NCBI GenBank assembly: GCA_024743095.1
Contig: JANSXF010000008.1
Location: forward strand, 1-64,000
Source: Flavobacteriaceae bacterium
GTDB taxonomy: Bacteria; Bacteroidota; Bacteroidia; Flavobacteriales; Flavobacteriaceae
Reading direction: 5' to 3'
Length of the DNA: 64,000 nucleotides
The position numbers were made by a program, and so were the translations under genes. Of the stretch, positions 44,594 through 53,093 are shown piece by piece. Every line of letters starts with the position of its first letter. The stretch's first letter is position 1. The notes under the pieces are model-generated. The model was not told where the DNA came from, did not search any database, and saw nothing but the letters and a program-made list of their open reading frames with translations.

Positions 44594-45682
44594 TTACTCA
44601 ACCCCTCCTTTTACGCTGTCTTGCCATTCTTTAAGTTCGTCCCAATTGCCATCAGCGGCCATTTTTGCTTGTTTTGGCCAAGATGTTGGGTCCAAGTGTG
44701 CCAAAGTTGAGCTGGCTTCTGTCAAGATTTCCTTGATTTTTTCAGCATCTGCATCAGCAAGTTCAGCGTAAGTATTTACTCCATTGGCCGCCAATGCTTC
44801 AGCAGCCTTAGGCCCTATTCCTTCAATTTTGGTTAGGTCTTCTGGTTTTGCCTCTTCTTTGGTTTCCTTTTTTGGAGCAGCTTCAGCTTTTTTGGATGGC
44901 TTGGCTTCAGCAGTTTTCTCCTCTTTCTTTGGAGCTTTCTCTTTTTTGTCAGCTTTGGACTCTTCTTTCTCTTTTTCGTTCCCCTTCTCGCTCTTGCGTT
45001 CTTCCAAACCTTCGGCTACTGCACTGGTTACGGATTCCAAGATAGCTTCGATGGATTTGCCTGCATCATCGTTTGATGGGATGGCGTAATCAACATCGCG
45101 AGGGTCGGAGTTGGTATCTACCATTGCAAAAATCGGGATATTCAATTTTTGTGCTTCTTTTACCGCGATATGCTCACGCATGGTATCCACGATAAAAAGT
45201 GCACCTGGTAAACGGGTCATGTCCGCGATTGAACCCAAGTTTTTGTCCAACTTGGCACGAAGACGATCAACTTGCAACCTTTCTTTTTTGGAAAGAGTGT
45301 TGAAGGTGCCGTCCTTCTTCATGCGGTCGATAGCTGCCATTTTCTTAACAGCTTTACGAATGGTTACAAAGTTGGTCAACATACCACCTGGCCATCTTTC
45401 TGTGATGTAAGGCATGTTTACTTTGGATACTTTGTCCGCAACAATGTCCTTTGCTTGTTTTTTTGTGGCCACGAAAAGGATTTTTCTTCCTGATGCAGCG
45501 ATTTTCTTAAGGGCCTCGTTGGCTTCCTCAAGTTTTGCAACCGTTTTGTAAAGGTTGATTACGTGGATTCCGTTACGCTCCATGTAGATGTAGGGCGCCA
45601 TGTTGGGGTTCCACTTTCTAGTAAGGTGTCCAAAATGCACACCTGCTTCCAGTAAGTCTTTTACTTCAATTTTACTTGCCAT
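44594..45682 (-). CDS. rpsB: 30S ribosomal protein S2 with C-terminal HhH extension
   Basis: 362 residues; the S2 core ends at about residue 225 (standard 225-260). Core motifs: LLEAGVHFGHLTRKWNP, IYMERNGIHVINLYKT, PGALFIVDTMREHIAV, and IPSNDDA. Then follow a ~60-residue Lys/Glu/Ala-rich linker and an ~80-residue domain starting LTKIEGIGPKAAEALAANGV, a helix-hairpin-helix like the one fused to flavobacterial ribosomal protein L21. HhH motifs bind nucleic acid. The role of the tail is unknown. The upstream leader holds an 8-bp stem-loop that could serve control. Confidence 0.93.
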   Translation of the reverse strand: MASKIEVKDLLEAGVHFGHLTRKWNPNMAPYIYMERNGIHVINLYKTVAKLEEANEALKKIAASGRKILFVATKKQAKDIVADKVSKVNMPYITERWPGGMLTNFVTIRKAVKKMAAIDRMKKDGTFNTLSKKERLQVDRLRAKLDKNLGSIADMTRLPGALFIVDTMREHIAVKEAQKLNIPIFAMVDTNSDPRDVDYAIPSNDDAGKSIEAILESVTSAVAEGLEERKSEKGNEKEKEESKADKKEKAPKKEEKTAEAKPSKKAEAAPKKETKEEAKPEDLTKIEGIGPKAAEALAANGVNTYAELADADAEKIKEILTEASSTLAHLDPTSWPKQAKMAADGNWDELKEWQDSVKGGVE

Positions 45683-45773
45683 TTTTTGTACTTAGTTTAC
45701 GTTCCGTTGTAAGTAGCAATGTACAGGTGGTCACAAATTTTGTTCGCCCTGCCCATTTAGATGCTAAACTAGT

Positions 45774-45809
45774 TTCCAAAAAGTCGATTTACTTTTATCC
45801 CTTTTGGAA
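45774..45809 (-). promoter_or_regulatory. stem-loop in the rpsB leader region
   Basis: TTCCAAAA (45774-45781) and TTTTGGAA (45802-45809) form a perfect 8-bp stem with a 20-nt loop, about 90 nt before rpsB. It may be an S2 autoregulatory leader or promoter-region palindrome; nothing else supports either. Confidence 0.35.
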
Positions 45810-45834
45810 CAACGACAACTTTGGTTAAAAATTT

Positions 45835-45863
45835 AACCCTGAAATTTGGATATTTTCAGGGTT
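45835..45863 (-). terminator. probable terminator or attenuator after rpsI
   Basis: A perfect 10-bp stem (AACCCTGAAA / TTTCAGGGTT) with 9-nt loop lies 44 nt after the rpsI stop. The tail on the minus strand is AAATTTTT rather than a direct T run, so termination may be partial, allowing read-through into rpsB. Confidence 0.55.
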
Positions 45864-45906
45864 TTCAATGAACTTATGTATAGTTGGGTCCGAGACCCAA
45901 TGTATA

Positions 45907-46293
45907 TTAACGTTTGGAGAATTGGAATTTCTTACGGGCTTTTTTCTGACCGAACTTCTTTCTTTCCACCATTCTTGGGTCTCTGGTCAATAGACCTTCT
46001 GGCTTAAGAACTCCTCTGTTTTCCGCATCAATTTCACACATTGCCCTGGACAAAGCCAAGCGAACGGCTTCTGCCTGACCAGTGATACCTCCACCGTAAA
46101 CATTTACTTTTACGTCGTAGTTTCCGTCGGTCTCGGTTAAAGTAAAAGGTTGTTTTACTTTGTACTGCAATGTACCTGTGGTAAAGTAATCGTTAAGATC
46201 TCTTTTGTTCACTGTGATGTTTCCAGAACCTTCGGAAACATAAACTCTGGCCACAGCTGTTTTTCTTCTGCCTATCTTATGAACCACTTCCAT
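45907..46293 (-). CDS. rpsI: 30S ribosomal protein S9
   Basis: 128 residues, normal size. Start [17 protein letters not shown], central [18 protein letters not shown], and the basic C-terminal tail ending [13 protein letters not shown], which reaches the P site. ATG overlaps the last base of rplM, the universal rplM-rpsI pair. Confidence 0.98.
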   Translation of the reverse strand: MEVVHKIGRRKTAVARVYVSEGSGNITVNKRDLNDYFTTGTLQYKVKQPFTLTETDGNYDVKVNVYGGGITGQAEAVRLALSRAMCEIDAENRGVLKPEGLLTRDPRMVERKKFGQKKARKKFQFSKR

Positions 46294-46748
46294 TATTTGT
46301 AGTCGTTTAAGTTTATTGCTTTTGGTTTTTGCGCCTCTTGGCCGTGCTCTGCACCGGCGTATACTTTAAGGTTTCTGAAAAGGTCGGCCCCAAGTTTGTT
46401 CTTTGGGAGCATTCCTTTTACAGAGCTTTCAATGATGCGCTCTGGGTGTTTTTCCAATACTTCTTTCGCGGAAGCGGAACGTTGTCCACCTGGATAGCCA
46501 GTGTATCTTTGATATTCCTTCTCGTCCCACTTGTTTCCGGTCATGTCGATTTTCTCGGCATTGATGACAATTACATTGTCTCCACAATCAACATGGGGGG
46601 TAAAGTTGGTCTTATATTTCCCTCTAAGTATTTTGGCTACTTTAGACGCCAATCTTCCTAAGGTCTGTCCTTCAGCATCAACCAATAACCATTGCTTGTC
46701 AACAGTAGATTTATTGGCGGAAATAGTTTTATAACTTAATGTATCCAC
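46293..46748 (-). CDS. rplM: 50S ribosomal protein L13
   Basis: 151 residues from GTG 46748 (a non-ATG start). L13 motifs: [38 protein letters not shown], and [17 protein letters not shown] strong Bacteroidota promoter lies about 50 nt upstream. Confidence 0.97.
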   Translation of the reverse strand: MDTLSYKTISANKSTVDKQWLLVDAEGQTLGRLASKVAKILRGKYKTNFTPHVDCGDNVIVINAEKIDMTGNKWDEKEYQRYTGYPGGQRSASAKEVLEKHPERIIESSVKGMLPKNKLGADLFRNLKVYAGAEHGQEAQKPKAINLNDYK

Positions 46749-46779
46749 TTCTCGAATATTATTGATTTAAATAACCTAT

Positions 46780-46826
46780 CCCGATTAACGGGCTGCAAAT
46801 GTACAATTATTAGATTGAATTACAAA
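46780..46826 (-). promoter_or_regulatory. rplM-rpsI promoter and 5' leader hairpin
   Basis: On the minus strand: -33 TTTG (46826-46823), 19 nt, -7 TACATTTG (46803-46796), a full match to the Bacteroidota housekeeping promoter. Just after the expected start a small hairpin CCCG-ttaat-CGGG (46792-46780) begins the leader; whether it takes part in L13 autoregulation is unknown. Confidence 0.75.
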
Positions 46827-46995
46827 CGGTTGATCGGGAATATTTTTTTACTTTTTTCAAATTCAATCTTCGGACATAAAAAACACCCGAAAGATAGCAG
46901 TGCAAAATGTTAAAAACAGTTAAAAAGAATCCTAACTGTAACTCTTCACAATTTCATTGGTCTTTATCATATCAATCAAACCAAAAACGAATCCA

Positions 46996-49647
46996 GTGAG
47001 AAACGCAATTCTTGTTTTCCTGACCCTATTCTTTATTTTTTCCGCACAAGCACAAGATTCCACCGAAGTTGTCATTAATAAAAAATATACGACCCAAGCG
47101 TTGGGCGAGTATGCCGCACCCACAATCAACGGTATATTGGAAGATGAGGCCTGGAACCTTGTTGAATGGGGGGGAGATTACATAGAATCGCAGCCCGATG
47201 AGAACACGCCGCCCTCCCATCAAACCCAGTTCAGGATACTTTACGATAGCAAGAACCTTTATATAGGTGTACGCTGTTTTGATGACGAACCCGATAAAAT
47301 TGTAAAAAGGCTGTCCCGACGGGATGGTTTTGATGGGGATTGGGTGGAGTTCAACATTGACAGCTATTTTGATAAACGGACCGCATTTTCCTTTACGATC
47401 AGCGCGGCAGGAGTTAAAGGAGATGAGTTTATCTCCAATAATGGCAACACTTGGGACCCGAGCTGGAATCCTATTTGGTATGCCAAGACCCATGTTGATG
47501 ATAAGGGATGGACAGCAGAGCTACGCATTCCCTTGAGCCAGTTAAAGTTTGGAAATGCAGATGAGCAGGTTTGGGGCCTACAGTCCACACGCCGCTTTTT
47601 TAGGAGCGAGGAACGTTCTCTTTGGCAACGCAAACCTGTAGATCAGCCCGGTTGGGTAAGCGAGTTTGGAGAGCTGCATGGACTCAAGAACATTGAACCT
47701 CAAAAACAGTTGGAAATACAGCCCTACACGGTGGCCAAGACAGAAACTTACGAGGCTGAGGAGGGTAACCCTTTTAAGGACGGTAGTGAGAGCAATATCA
47801 CCGCAGGACTAGATGCCAAGATAGGAATCACCAATGACCTTACCTTGGATTTGACCGTAAACCCGGATTTTGGTCAAGTAGATGCCGACCCTTCGGCCAT
47901 TGCGTTGGATGGTTTTCAAATATTTTTTCAGGAACGACGTCCATTTTTTGTGGAGAACAAGAACATTTTTGATTTTAGCGTTTCGCAATCCGAAGCAGGG
48001 AACACCTTTGGTTCGGATAATATATTCTATTCCCGCCGGATAGGTAGAAGCCCACAAGGATATCCGGATACTGCCGATGGCGAGTTTGTGGACCAGCCCG
48101 ATAATACCCCGATCATTGGGGCGGCCAAGTTTAGCGGAAAGACGAAGGATGGGTGGGCCATTGGCGTGCTCGAAAGTGTAACCGCACAGCGGACCTCTAC
48201 CATAATAAATGAAGAAGGGGAGGCCCGAAAGGAAATGGTTGAACCTCTTACCAACTATTTTGTAGGAAGATTGCAAAAGGATTTTAATGAAAGAAATTCG
48301 TATATCGGTGGCATCTTTACGGCTACCAATCGAGAACAGGTTCCGGAACAGCTCAACTTTCTTCATGATGCTGCCTACACAGGCGGGTTGGATTTTAAAC
48401 ATCAATGGGCCAATCGTGATTGGTATGTTGGCGGAAATATAAATATAAGCCATGTTCGTGGTAGTGAAGAGGCTATAACAAACACTCAAGAATCAATAAC
48501 CCATTTGTTCGCCAGGGTAGATGCCGACCACGTTGCTGTAGATACCACAAGAACATCCTTAACTGGTACAGGGGGAAATGTTCAAATCGGAAAAGTTGGT
48601 AACGGACATTGGAAGTTTGAATCAGGTGCCACATGGCGTTCACCGGAACTAGACCTTAACGATATCGGGTTTCAGCGCCAAGCTGATGATGTACGGCATT
48701 ATACATGGATTGGGTACCAGACGTTAAAGCCGGATAGCACTTTTAGGAGAGTTGGGATTAATTATAACCATTGGACAGCATGGGATTTTCAGGGCAACCA
48801 TAATTATTTGCAGTTCAATACCAACAGCTGGCAAAACTGGAAAAATAATTACCAATCCAACATTGGGTTCAATATAGCCCCGATTGAATATTCCAATTTT
48901 GCCTTGCGGGGCGGTCCTAGGTTAAGACAGTCACCTTGGGCAAGCTTTTGGAACAATATCAGTACGGATTACCGGAAAAAACTACGGTTCTCCTTATACC
49001 ACCAAGGAAGAAAGGCATTGGACAATTCCATCAAGAACTATTACATCGAAGGAGGGGTTGTGTACCAACCCATAAATGCATTGCGGGTATCAGTATTCCC
49101 TTCATTGGATATCAATCACGATAAGCTACAGTTCATTGATAATTATGATGATGTCAACGGAACTCCGCGGTACCTTAATGGAAAGATTGACCAGCATACG
49201 TTGAGCATGTCGGTTCGTTTGAACTACACCATCAACCCCAACCTGACCATTCAATATTGGGGCCAGCCATTTATTTCTCGGGGAAGGTATTCCAATTTTA
49301 AACACATCACGGACCCAGTGGCCAAAGTTTTTGAGGATAGGTTTGTACAATACACAGGCGAACAGACTAGTCTAATGGATGGCATCTACGCCATTGATGA
49401 AGATTTGGATGGTGTTACGGACTTTAGTTTTGATAATCCAGATTTTTCTTTTGTACAGTTTCGTTCCAATTTGGTAATTCGATGGGAGTACATCCCGGGC
49501 TCGGAGATATTCTTGGTCTGGTCGCAGGACGTATCCCGAAGCGGCGATCCAACAGCTGGTCTGCTGCCCAGTTTAGGGGACAATATCTTTGGCCAAAAAC
49601 CACAGAACATTTTCTTGTTGAAGGCTACTTATCGGTTTGTGTTGTAA
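46996..49647 (+). CDS. DUF5916 protein with CBM9-like domain
   Basis: 883 residues from GTG 46996, which gives a compact signal peptide (RNAILVFLTLFFIFSAQAQ); a TTG at 46957 is also open. The mature N-terminus (about 30-230) is a carbohydrate-binding family 9-like domain (GEYAAPTINGILEDEAWN, LYIGVRCFDDEPD). The rest is DUF5916, rich in aromatic strands and ending LLKATYRFVL, as expected for a large outer-membrane barrel. Family members are common in Bacteroidota; function unclear, perhaps glycan-linked. It converges on the aminotransferase at 49690. Confidence 0.88.
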   Translation: MRNAILVFLTLFFIFSAQAQDSTEVVINKKYTTQALGEYAAPTINGILEDEAWNLVEWGGDYIESQPDENTPPSHQTQFRILYDSKNLYIGVRCFDDEPDKIVKRLSRRDGFDGDWVEFNIDSYFDKRTAFSFTISAAGVKGDEFISNNGNTWDPSWNPIWYAKTHVDDKGWTAELRIPLSQLKFGNADEQVWGLQSTRRFFRSEERSLWQRKPVDQPGWVSEFGELHGLKNIEPQKQLEIQPYTVAKTETYEAEEGNPFKDGSESNITAGLDAKIGITNDLTLDLTVNPDFGQVDADPSAIALDGFQIFFQERRPFFVENKNIFDFSVSQSEAGNTFGSDNIFYSRRIGRSPQGYPDTADGEFVDQPDNTPIIGAAKFSGKTKDGWAIGVLESVTAQRTSTIINEEGEARKEMVEPLTNYFVGRLQKDFNERNSYIGGIFTATNREQVPEQLNFLHDAAYTGGLDFKHQWANRDWYVGGNINISHVRGSEEAITNTQESITHLFARVDADHVAVDTTRTSLTGTGGNVQIGKVGNGHWKFESGATWRSPELDLNDIGFQRQADDVRHYTWIGYQTLKPDSTFRRVGINYNHWTAWDFQGNHNYLQFNTNSWQNWKNNYQSNIGFNIAPIEYSNFALRGGPRLRQSPWASFWNNISTDYRKKLRFSLYHQGRKALDNSIKNYYIEGGVVYQPINALRVSVFPSLDINHDKLQFIDNYDDVNGTPRYLNGKIDQHTLSMSVRLNYTINPNLTIQYWGQPFISRGRYSNFKHITDPVAKVFEDRFVQYTGEQTSLMDGIYAIDEDLDGVTDFSFDNPDFSFVQFRSNLVIRWEYIPGSEIFLVWSQDVSRSGDPTAGLLPSLGDNIFGQKPQNIFLLKATYRFVL

Positions 49648-49648
49648 T

Positions 49649-49679
49649 TGTCACATCGAGCGCGGTCGAGATGTCTCAA
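49649..49679. repeat. REP-like palindromic element
   Basis: TGTCACATCGAGCGCGGTCGAGATGTCTCA contains inverted arms ACATC/GATGT and TCGA/TCGA around a GCGCGG core. It matches the elements at 51.7 and 53.0 kb and sits between two convergent genes. Confidence 0.7.
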
Positions 49680-49689
49680 ATAAGCAATG

Positions 49690-50793
49690 TCACTTATCTT
49701 CAATTATTTTTTTGAGTGCTGTCACCAAAGCCTCATTCGCCTCTTTATCACCTATGGTGATTCGTACCTTACCGGGAGCGCCAAATTGTGAAACAGGTCG
49801 TACCATAATACCTTGTTCCATCATTTTATCCGTGAATTCCATCTCGGGCAATGGTGGGTCAATGATGAAAAAGTTGGCTTGACTCGGCCAATATTTTATG
49901 CCTAGTTCATCAAATAATTTTGCAATATAAGTTCTACCTTCCAAAACGGTTTTTACGGTTGCATCGATAAATTCCTTATCCTTCAAAGCACCAATGGCAG
50001 CCTCGATAGAGGTCAAGGGTAATAAGAAAGGTTTGTGAATCAAGCGCACATAGTTGGCAATGGTTGCCGTGGTATATCCGTACCCGATTCGTTGCCCTGC
50101 CAATCCATACGTTTTTGAGAAACTGTTGAGCCCGATTACGTTGTACCCTTCCAATACATAGGGCAATGCCGAAACATAATCCTCGGCATCCGCAAAATGG
50201 CGGTACACTTCGTCAAACACTACTACAATATTTTTTGGGATACCAGCCATAAAACCATCCATGACCGCCTTAGAAATATAAGTTCCCGTTGGATTATTGG
50301 GACTCGTCAAGAAAATGATTTTGGTCTTTTCGTTGATAGCATTTAATATACCTTCCACATCCAAATCGTAGTTAGGGGCTAAGAGAGGAATATCCACTTG
50401 ATTAGCACCGTACCACCTCGAAAAAACAGAGTAGGGAAGGAAACAGGGATTGGAAAAAATCACTTCGTCCCCTTTGTTTATAAAGGCCCTGAGTAGCATA
50501 TCAATGACCTCTGATCCGCTATTCCCGCACAAAAATTGGTCGGCGCTCAGCTGACCATCAAAATCTTGTACCAACACCTCGCGCAAACGAATGTCGGTCT
50601 GGTCGGGATAGATGTCAATGTTGTCCAAAGCAGCCTTCATTGCGGCAACCGCCTTTGGCGATGCACCCAACGGATTTTCATTGGAAGACAACTTGTAGAT
50701 TTTTTTATCGGTCGGAGGAATGTTTTTACCGCCTTTATAGACCTCTTTCGGTACTAAATGAGCCTTAAAGATGGATGTTATGTCGTTTTTCAT
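49690..50793 (-). CDS. PLP aminotransferase of the histidinol-phosphate/aromatic type
   Basis: 367 residues, fold type I. Motifs: SSNENPLGASPKAV, CGNSGSEVIDML, SPNNPTGTYI, FDEVYRHFA, and the PLP-lysine segment SFSKTYGLAGQRIGYG near residue 235. The family includes HisC and aromatic aminotransferases. Here it is the last gene of the homogentisate operon, 6 nt after the flavin-reductase-like gene, so it may well supply 4-hydroxyphenylpyruvate from tyrosine; the sequence alone does not distinguish the substrate. Confidence 0.88.
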   Translation of the reverse strand: MKNDITSIFKAHLVPKEVYKGGKNIPPTDKKIYKLSSNENPLGASPKAVAAMKAALDNIDIYPDQTDIRLREVLVQDFDGQLSADQFLCGNSGSEVIDMLLRAFINKGDEVIFSNPCFLPYSVFSRWYGANQVDIPLLAPNYDLDVEGILNAINEKTKIIFLTSPNNPTGTYISKAVMDGFMAGIPKNIVVVFDEVYRHFADAEDYVSALPYVLEGYNVIGLNSFSKTYGLAGQRIGYGYTTATIANYVRLIHKPFLLPLTSIEAAIGALKDKEFIDATVKTVLEGRTYIAKLFDELGIKYWPSQANFFIIDPPLPEMEFTDKMMEQGIMVRPVSQFGAPGKVRITIGDKEANEALVTALKKIIEDK

Positions 50794-50799
50794 ATTCTT

Positions 50800-51669
50800 T
50801 TATAAACTTTCCCCATAAAGCAAAATAGCCATGGCCTTTGCGGCATCACCATCTTCCAATAATTGTTTGGCTAAGGTGTGGAGTTCGGTTTTGGAGACAT
50901 TTTGTACACCTTCAGTCTCCGCAATGGTCTTAATATCTTCGGTAGTGGGCAATTGTTCTAAATTTCCCAATCGCCCTAAATTGTTTCCTGTAAGCACATC
51001 ACTTTCTCTAATGTCTTTGGGCAAGGCATCAACCCCAATACCGTGTGTGCGGATGGGCTTTGGGATCTCGAACAAAGATTCTTTAATGGCCCGGATATAC
51101 CAGTTGCCGCCCATACGGCCCACCAAGTCCAATTTTTCGGTGTCCAATACATCATCTGTAAGGTACTCGTCGTTGATATGAATCATGTCCACTTGGGCAA
51201 TGATCAAGTTTCCTGCTCCAGGGGTTTGGGCAATCTCTACCACCTCTAAAACAGTACATTCGAAGGAAACAGGAGCTTCGCCCACACGTGGGGGTTTAAC
51301 TTTTACGCTGGGCACTTCGGTAAAGCCTGCCTTCACAAATTCGTTCACGCCTTTGTCGTAGGCAGTGCTGGAAAGCGACATTTGCTCTGCCATTTTGTGG
51401 TTCACCACATTGATGACCACTTCGGGTACTTCCACCACATTTTGATGTGTATGTTTCAAGGAATTGTCCCTGCCGCTCCGTGTAGGGGAAAATACCATCA
51501 CAGGTGGATTGGAGCTGAAGACATTAAAAAAACTGTACGGACTCAAGTTCACATTGCCTTCGGCATCCACGGTGCTGGCAAAGCAAATGGGCCTGGGTGC
51601 CACCGCTGTCGATAGAATACTGTACAATTCGGGTTGAGGTATGGTAGTTGGGTCTAAGGTTTTGATCAT
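50800..51669 (-). CDS. flavin reductase-like domain protein
   Basis: 289 residues. The first ~205 residues are a flavin reductase-like split-barrel FMN-binding domain (TAVAPRPICFASTVDAEGNVNLSPYSFFN, SGRDNSLKHTHQN). The last ~80 residues are a helical extension with no known match. It is inside the tyrosine catabolism operon; no oxygenase partner lies beside it, so its role there (quinone or flavin reduction, or an accessory step) is open. Confidence 0.85.
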   Translation of the reverse strand: MIKTLDPTTIPQPELYSILSTAVAPRPICFASTVDAEGNVNLSPYSFFNVFSSNPPVMVFSPTRSGRDNSLKHTHQNVVEVPEVVINVVNHKMAEQMSLSSTAYDKGVNEFVKAGFTEVPSVKVKPPRVGEAPVSFECTVLEVVEIAQTPGAGNLIIAQVDMIHINDEYLTDDVLDTEKLDLVGRMGGNWYIRAIKESLFEIPKPIRTHGIGVDALPKDIRESDVLTGNNLGRLGNLEQLPTTEDIKTIAETEGVQNVSKTELHTLAKQLLEDGDAAKAMAILLYGESL

Positions 51670-51687
51670 TTAGATTGATTTTGTTTT

Positions 51688-51755
51688 GTCATATCGAGCG
51701 CAGTCGAGATATGGTTGAATTTCAGATGACATTTCGACTGCGCTCCATGTGACAT
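51688..51755. repeat. pair of inverted REP-like elements
   Basis: Copy 1 (51688-51713, TGTCATATCGAGCGCAGTCGAGATATG) and copy 2 in reverse (51729-51753, ATGACATTTCGACTGCGCTCC...) face each other. The second is itself flanked by near-perfect arms TTCAGATG...CATCTGAA. The unit fills the gap between fah and the flavin reductase gene. Confidence 0.78.
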
Positions 51756-51767
51756 CTGAAACTGTAT

Positions 51768-52991
51768 TTATTCTTTAGCGGGAAGCACTTTGGTCGTCAC
51801 TTCGCCAAATCCGACTCTAATATCGCCATTTTGAGCGTAAGCTCGCATGGTTACCGTGTCGCCATCTTCTATGAATTTTCGTTCACTGTCATCTTTTAGT
51901 TTGATAGGGTCAGAGCCTCCCCAAGACAATTCGAGCATGGAGCCAAAACTGTTTTCCTCTTTACCTGATATAGTTCCGGAGGCCATCATATCACCAATAT
52001 TGATGTTGCACCCGTTTACCGTATGATGGGCCAGTTGCTGGGCCATGTTCCAGTACATATGTTTAAAATTGCTAAAGCAAACAGTGGTCTCTCCGCCTTG
52101 TTCCGGTTTGATGCCTACTTCCAAGTCGATATCATAATTCTTTTCTCCCTCATATTGAAGATAGGGAAGTACTTCGGGTTCCTGTTTGGGACCATTGGTC
52201 CTGAAAGGTTCCAAAGCTTCCAGCGTAACCACCCACGGTGAAATGGACGATGCAAAATTCTTGGCCAAGAACGGTCCTAGAGGTACATATTCCCACTTTT
52301 GAATATCGCGAGCCGACCAATCGTTGAACAATACCAATCCAAAAATATAATTTTCAGCATCTTTAGTAGATACAGATTCGCCCAATTGGGTTTCCCTTCC
52401 ACAGATAAAACCCATTTCCAATTCAAAATCCAAACGTTTGGTGGGACCAAAAACTGGGGTATCCGCACCGTTGGCCATAGTCTGTCCTTTAGGGCGATGA
52501 ATGGGTTGTCCACTGACAATAATGGAACTTGCCCTGCCGTGATACCCTACGGGAATATGTTTCCAATTGGGCAATAGGGCATGTTCGGGATCGCGGAACA
52601 TTTTGCCCACATTGGTGGCGTGCTCCAAACTGGAATAAAAATCGGTGTAGTCCCCCACCGTGACGGGCATGTGCATTTGGGCCTCGGACTGTTTCACGAA
52701 AAGTTCGGGCTTGCCGGCCAAAACGGATTCGTCATCCTTTAGCCAGTACTGAATCTTTTTGCGGACCCGTGCGGTGATTTCTTTCCCAAGGGAAATAAAA
52801 TCGTTCAAGGTATCTTTTTCCAACAAGGCCGTATTGAACTCGAACACATCCAGTTCGGCCACAGCGGCCAAATCCAAAATGTGTTCACCAACGGCAACAC
52901 CTACTCGAGGGCTTTTGTCTTTCGTGGAAAAAATCCCGAAAGGAATATTGTGAATCGAAAAATCTGAGTTTTCAGGTATTTCTATAATCAT
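51768..52991 (-). CDS. fahA: fumarylacetoacetase
   Basis: 407 residues (family about 420). It cleaves fumarylacetoacetate to fumarate and acetoacetate, the last step of tyrosine breakdown. Seen: N-terminal SH3-like domain (SDFSIHNIPFGIFST), then FYSSLEHATNVGKMFR, PVGYHGRASSIIVSGQPI, FELEMGFICGRE, LFNDWSARDIQKWEYVPLGPFLAKNFASSISPW, and GDMMASGTISG. Metal and catalytic residues of the family (Asp, His, Glu, Glu) are in place. Flanked on both sides by REP-like elements. Confidence 0.96.
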   Translation of the reverse strand: MIIEIPENSDFSIHNIPFGIFSTKDKSPRVGVAVGEHILDLAAVAELDVFEFNTALLEKDTLNDFISLGKEITARVRKKIQYWLKDDESVLAGKPELFVKQSEAQMHMPVTVGDYTDFYSSLEHATNVGKMFRDPEHALLPNWKHIPVGYHGRASSIIVSGQPIHRPKGQTMANGADTPVFGPTKRLDFELEMGFICGRETQLGESVSTKDAENYIFGLVLFNDWSARDIQKWEYVPLGPFLAKNFASSISPWVVTLEALEPFRTNGPKQEPEVLPYLQYEGEKNYDIDLEVGIKPEQGGETTVCFSNFKHMYWNMAQQLAHHTVNGCNINIGDMMASGTISGKEENSFGSMLELSWGGSDPIKLKDDSERKFIEDGDTVTMRAYAQNGDIRVGFGEVTTKVLPAKE

Positions 52992-53003
52992 TGCATATTA
53001 TAT

Positions 53004-53077
53004 ATGTCTGCTCGAGCGCAGTCGAGATCTAGATACATAAGCCTTCTTTTCTCGACTGCGATCGAAATGACAGAAGG
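53004..53077. repeat. pair of inverted REP-like elements
   Basis: Copy 1 (53008-53029, CTGCTCGAGCGCAGTCGAGATC) and reversed copy 2 (53049-53073, TTCTCGACTGCGATCGAAATGACAG) with outer arms GCCTTCT / AGAAGGC. It fills the gap between hmgA and fah. Confidence 0.75.
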
Positions 53078-53093
53078 CAATACTGAATTCATT

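Noticed and set aside
47809..48489. 226-residue minus-strand frame inside the DUF5916 gene
   Set aside because: Composition and position fit a shadow frame; the + strand has clear domain structure.
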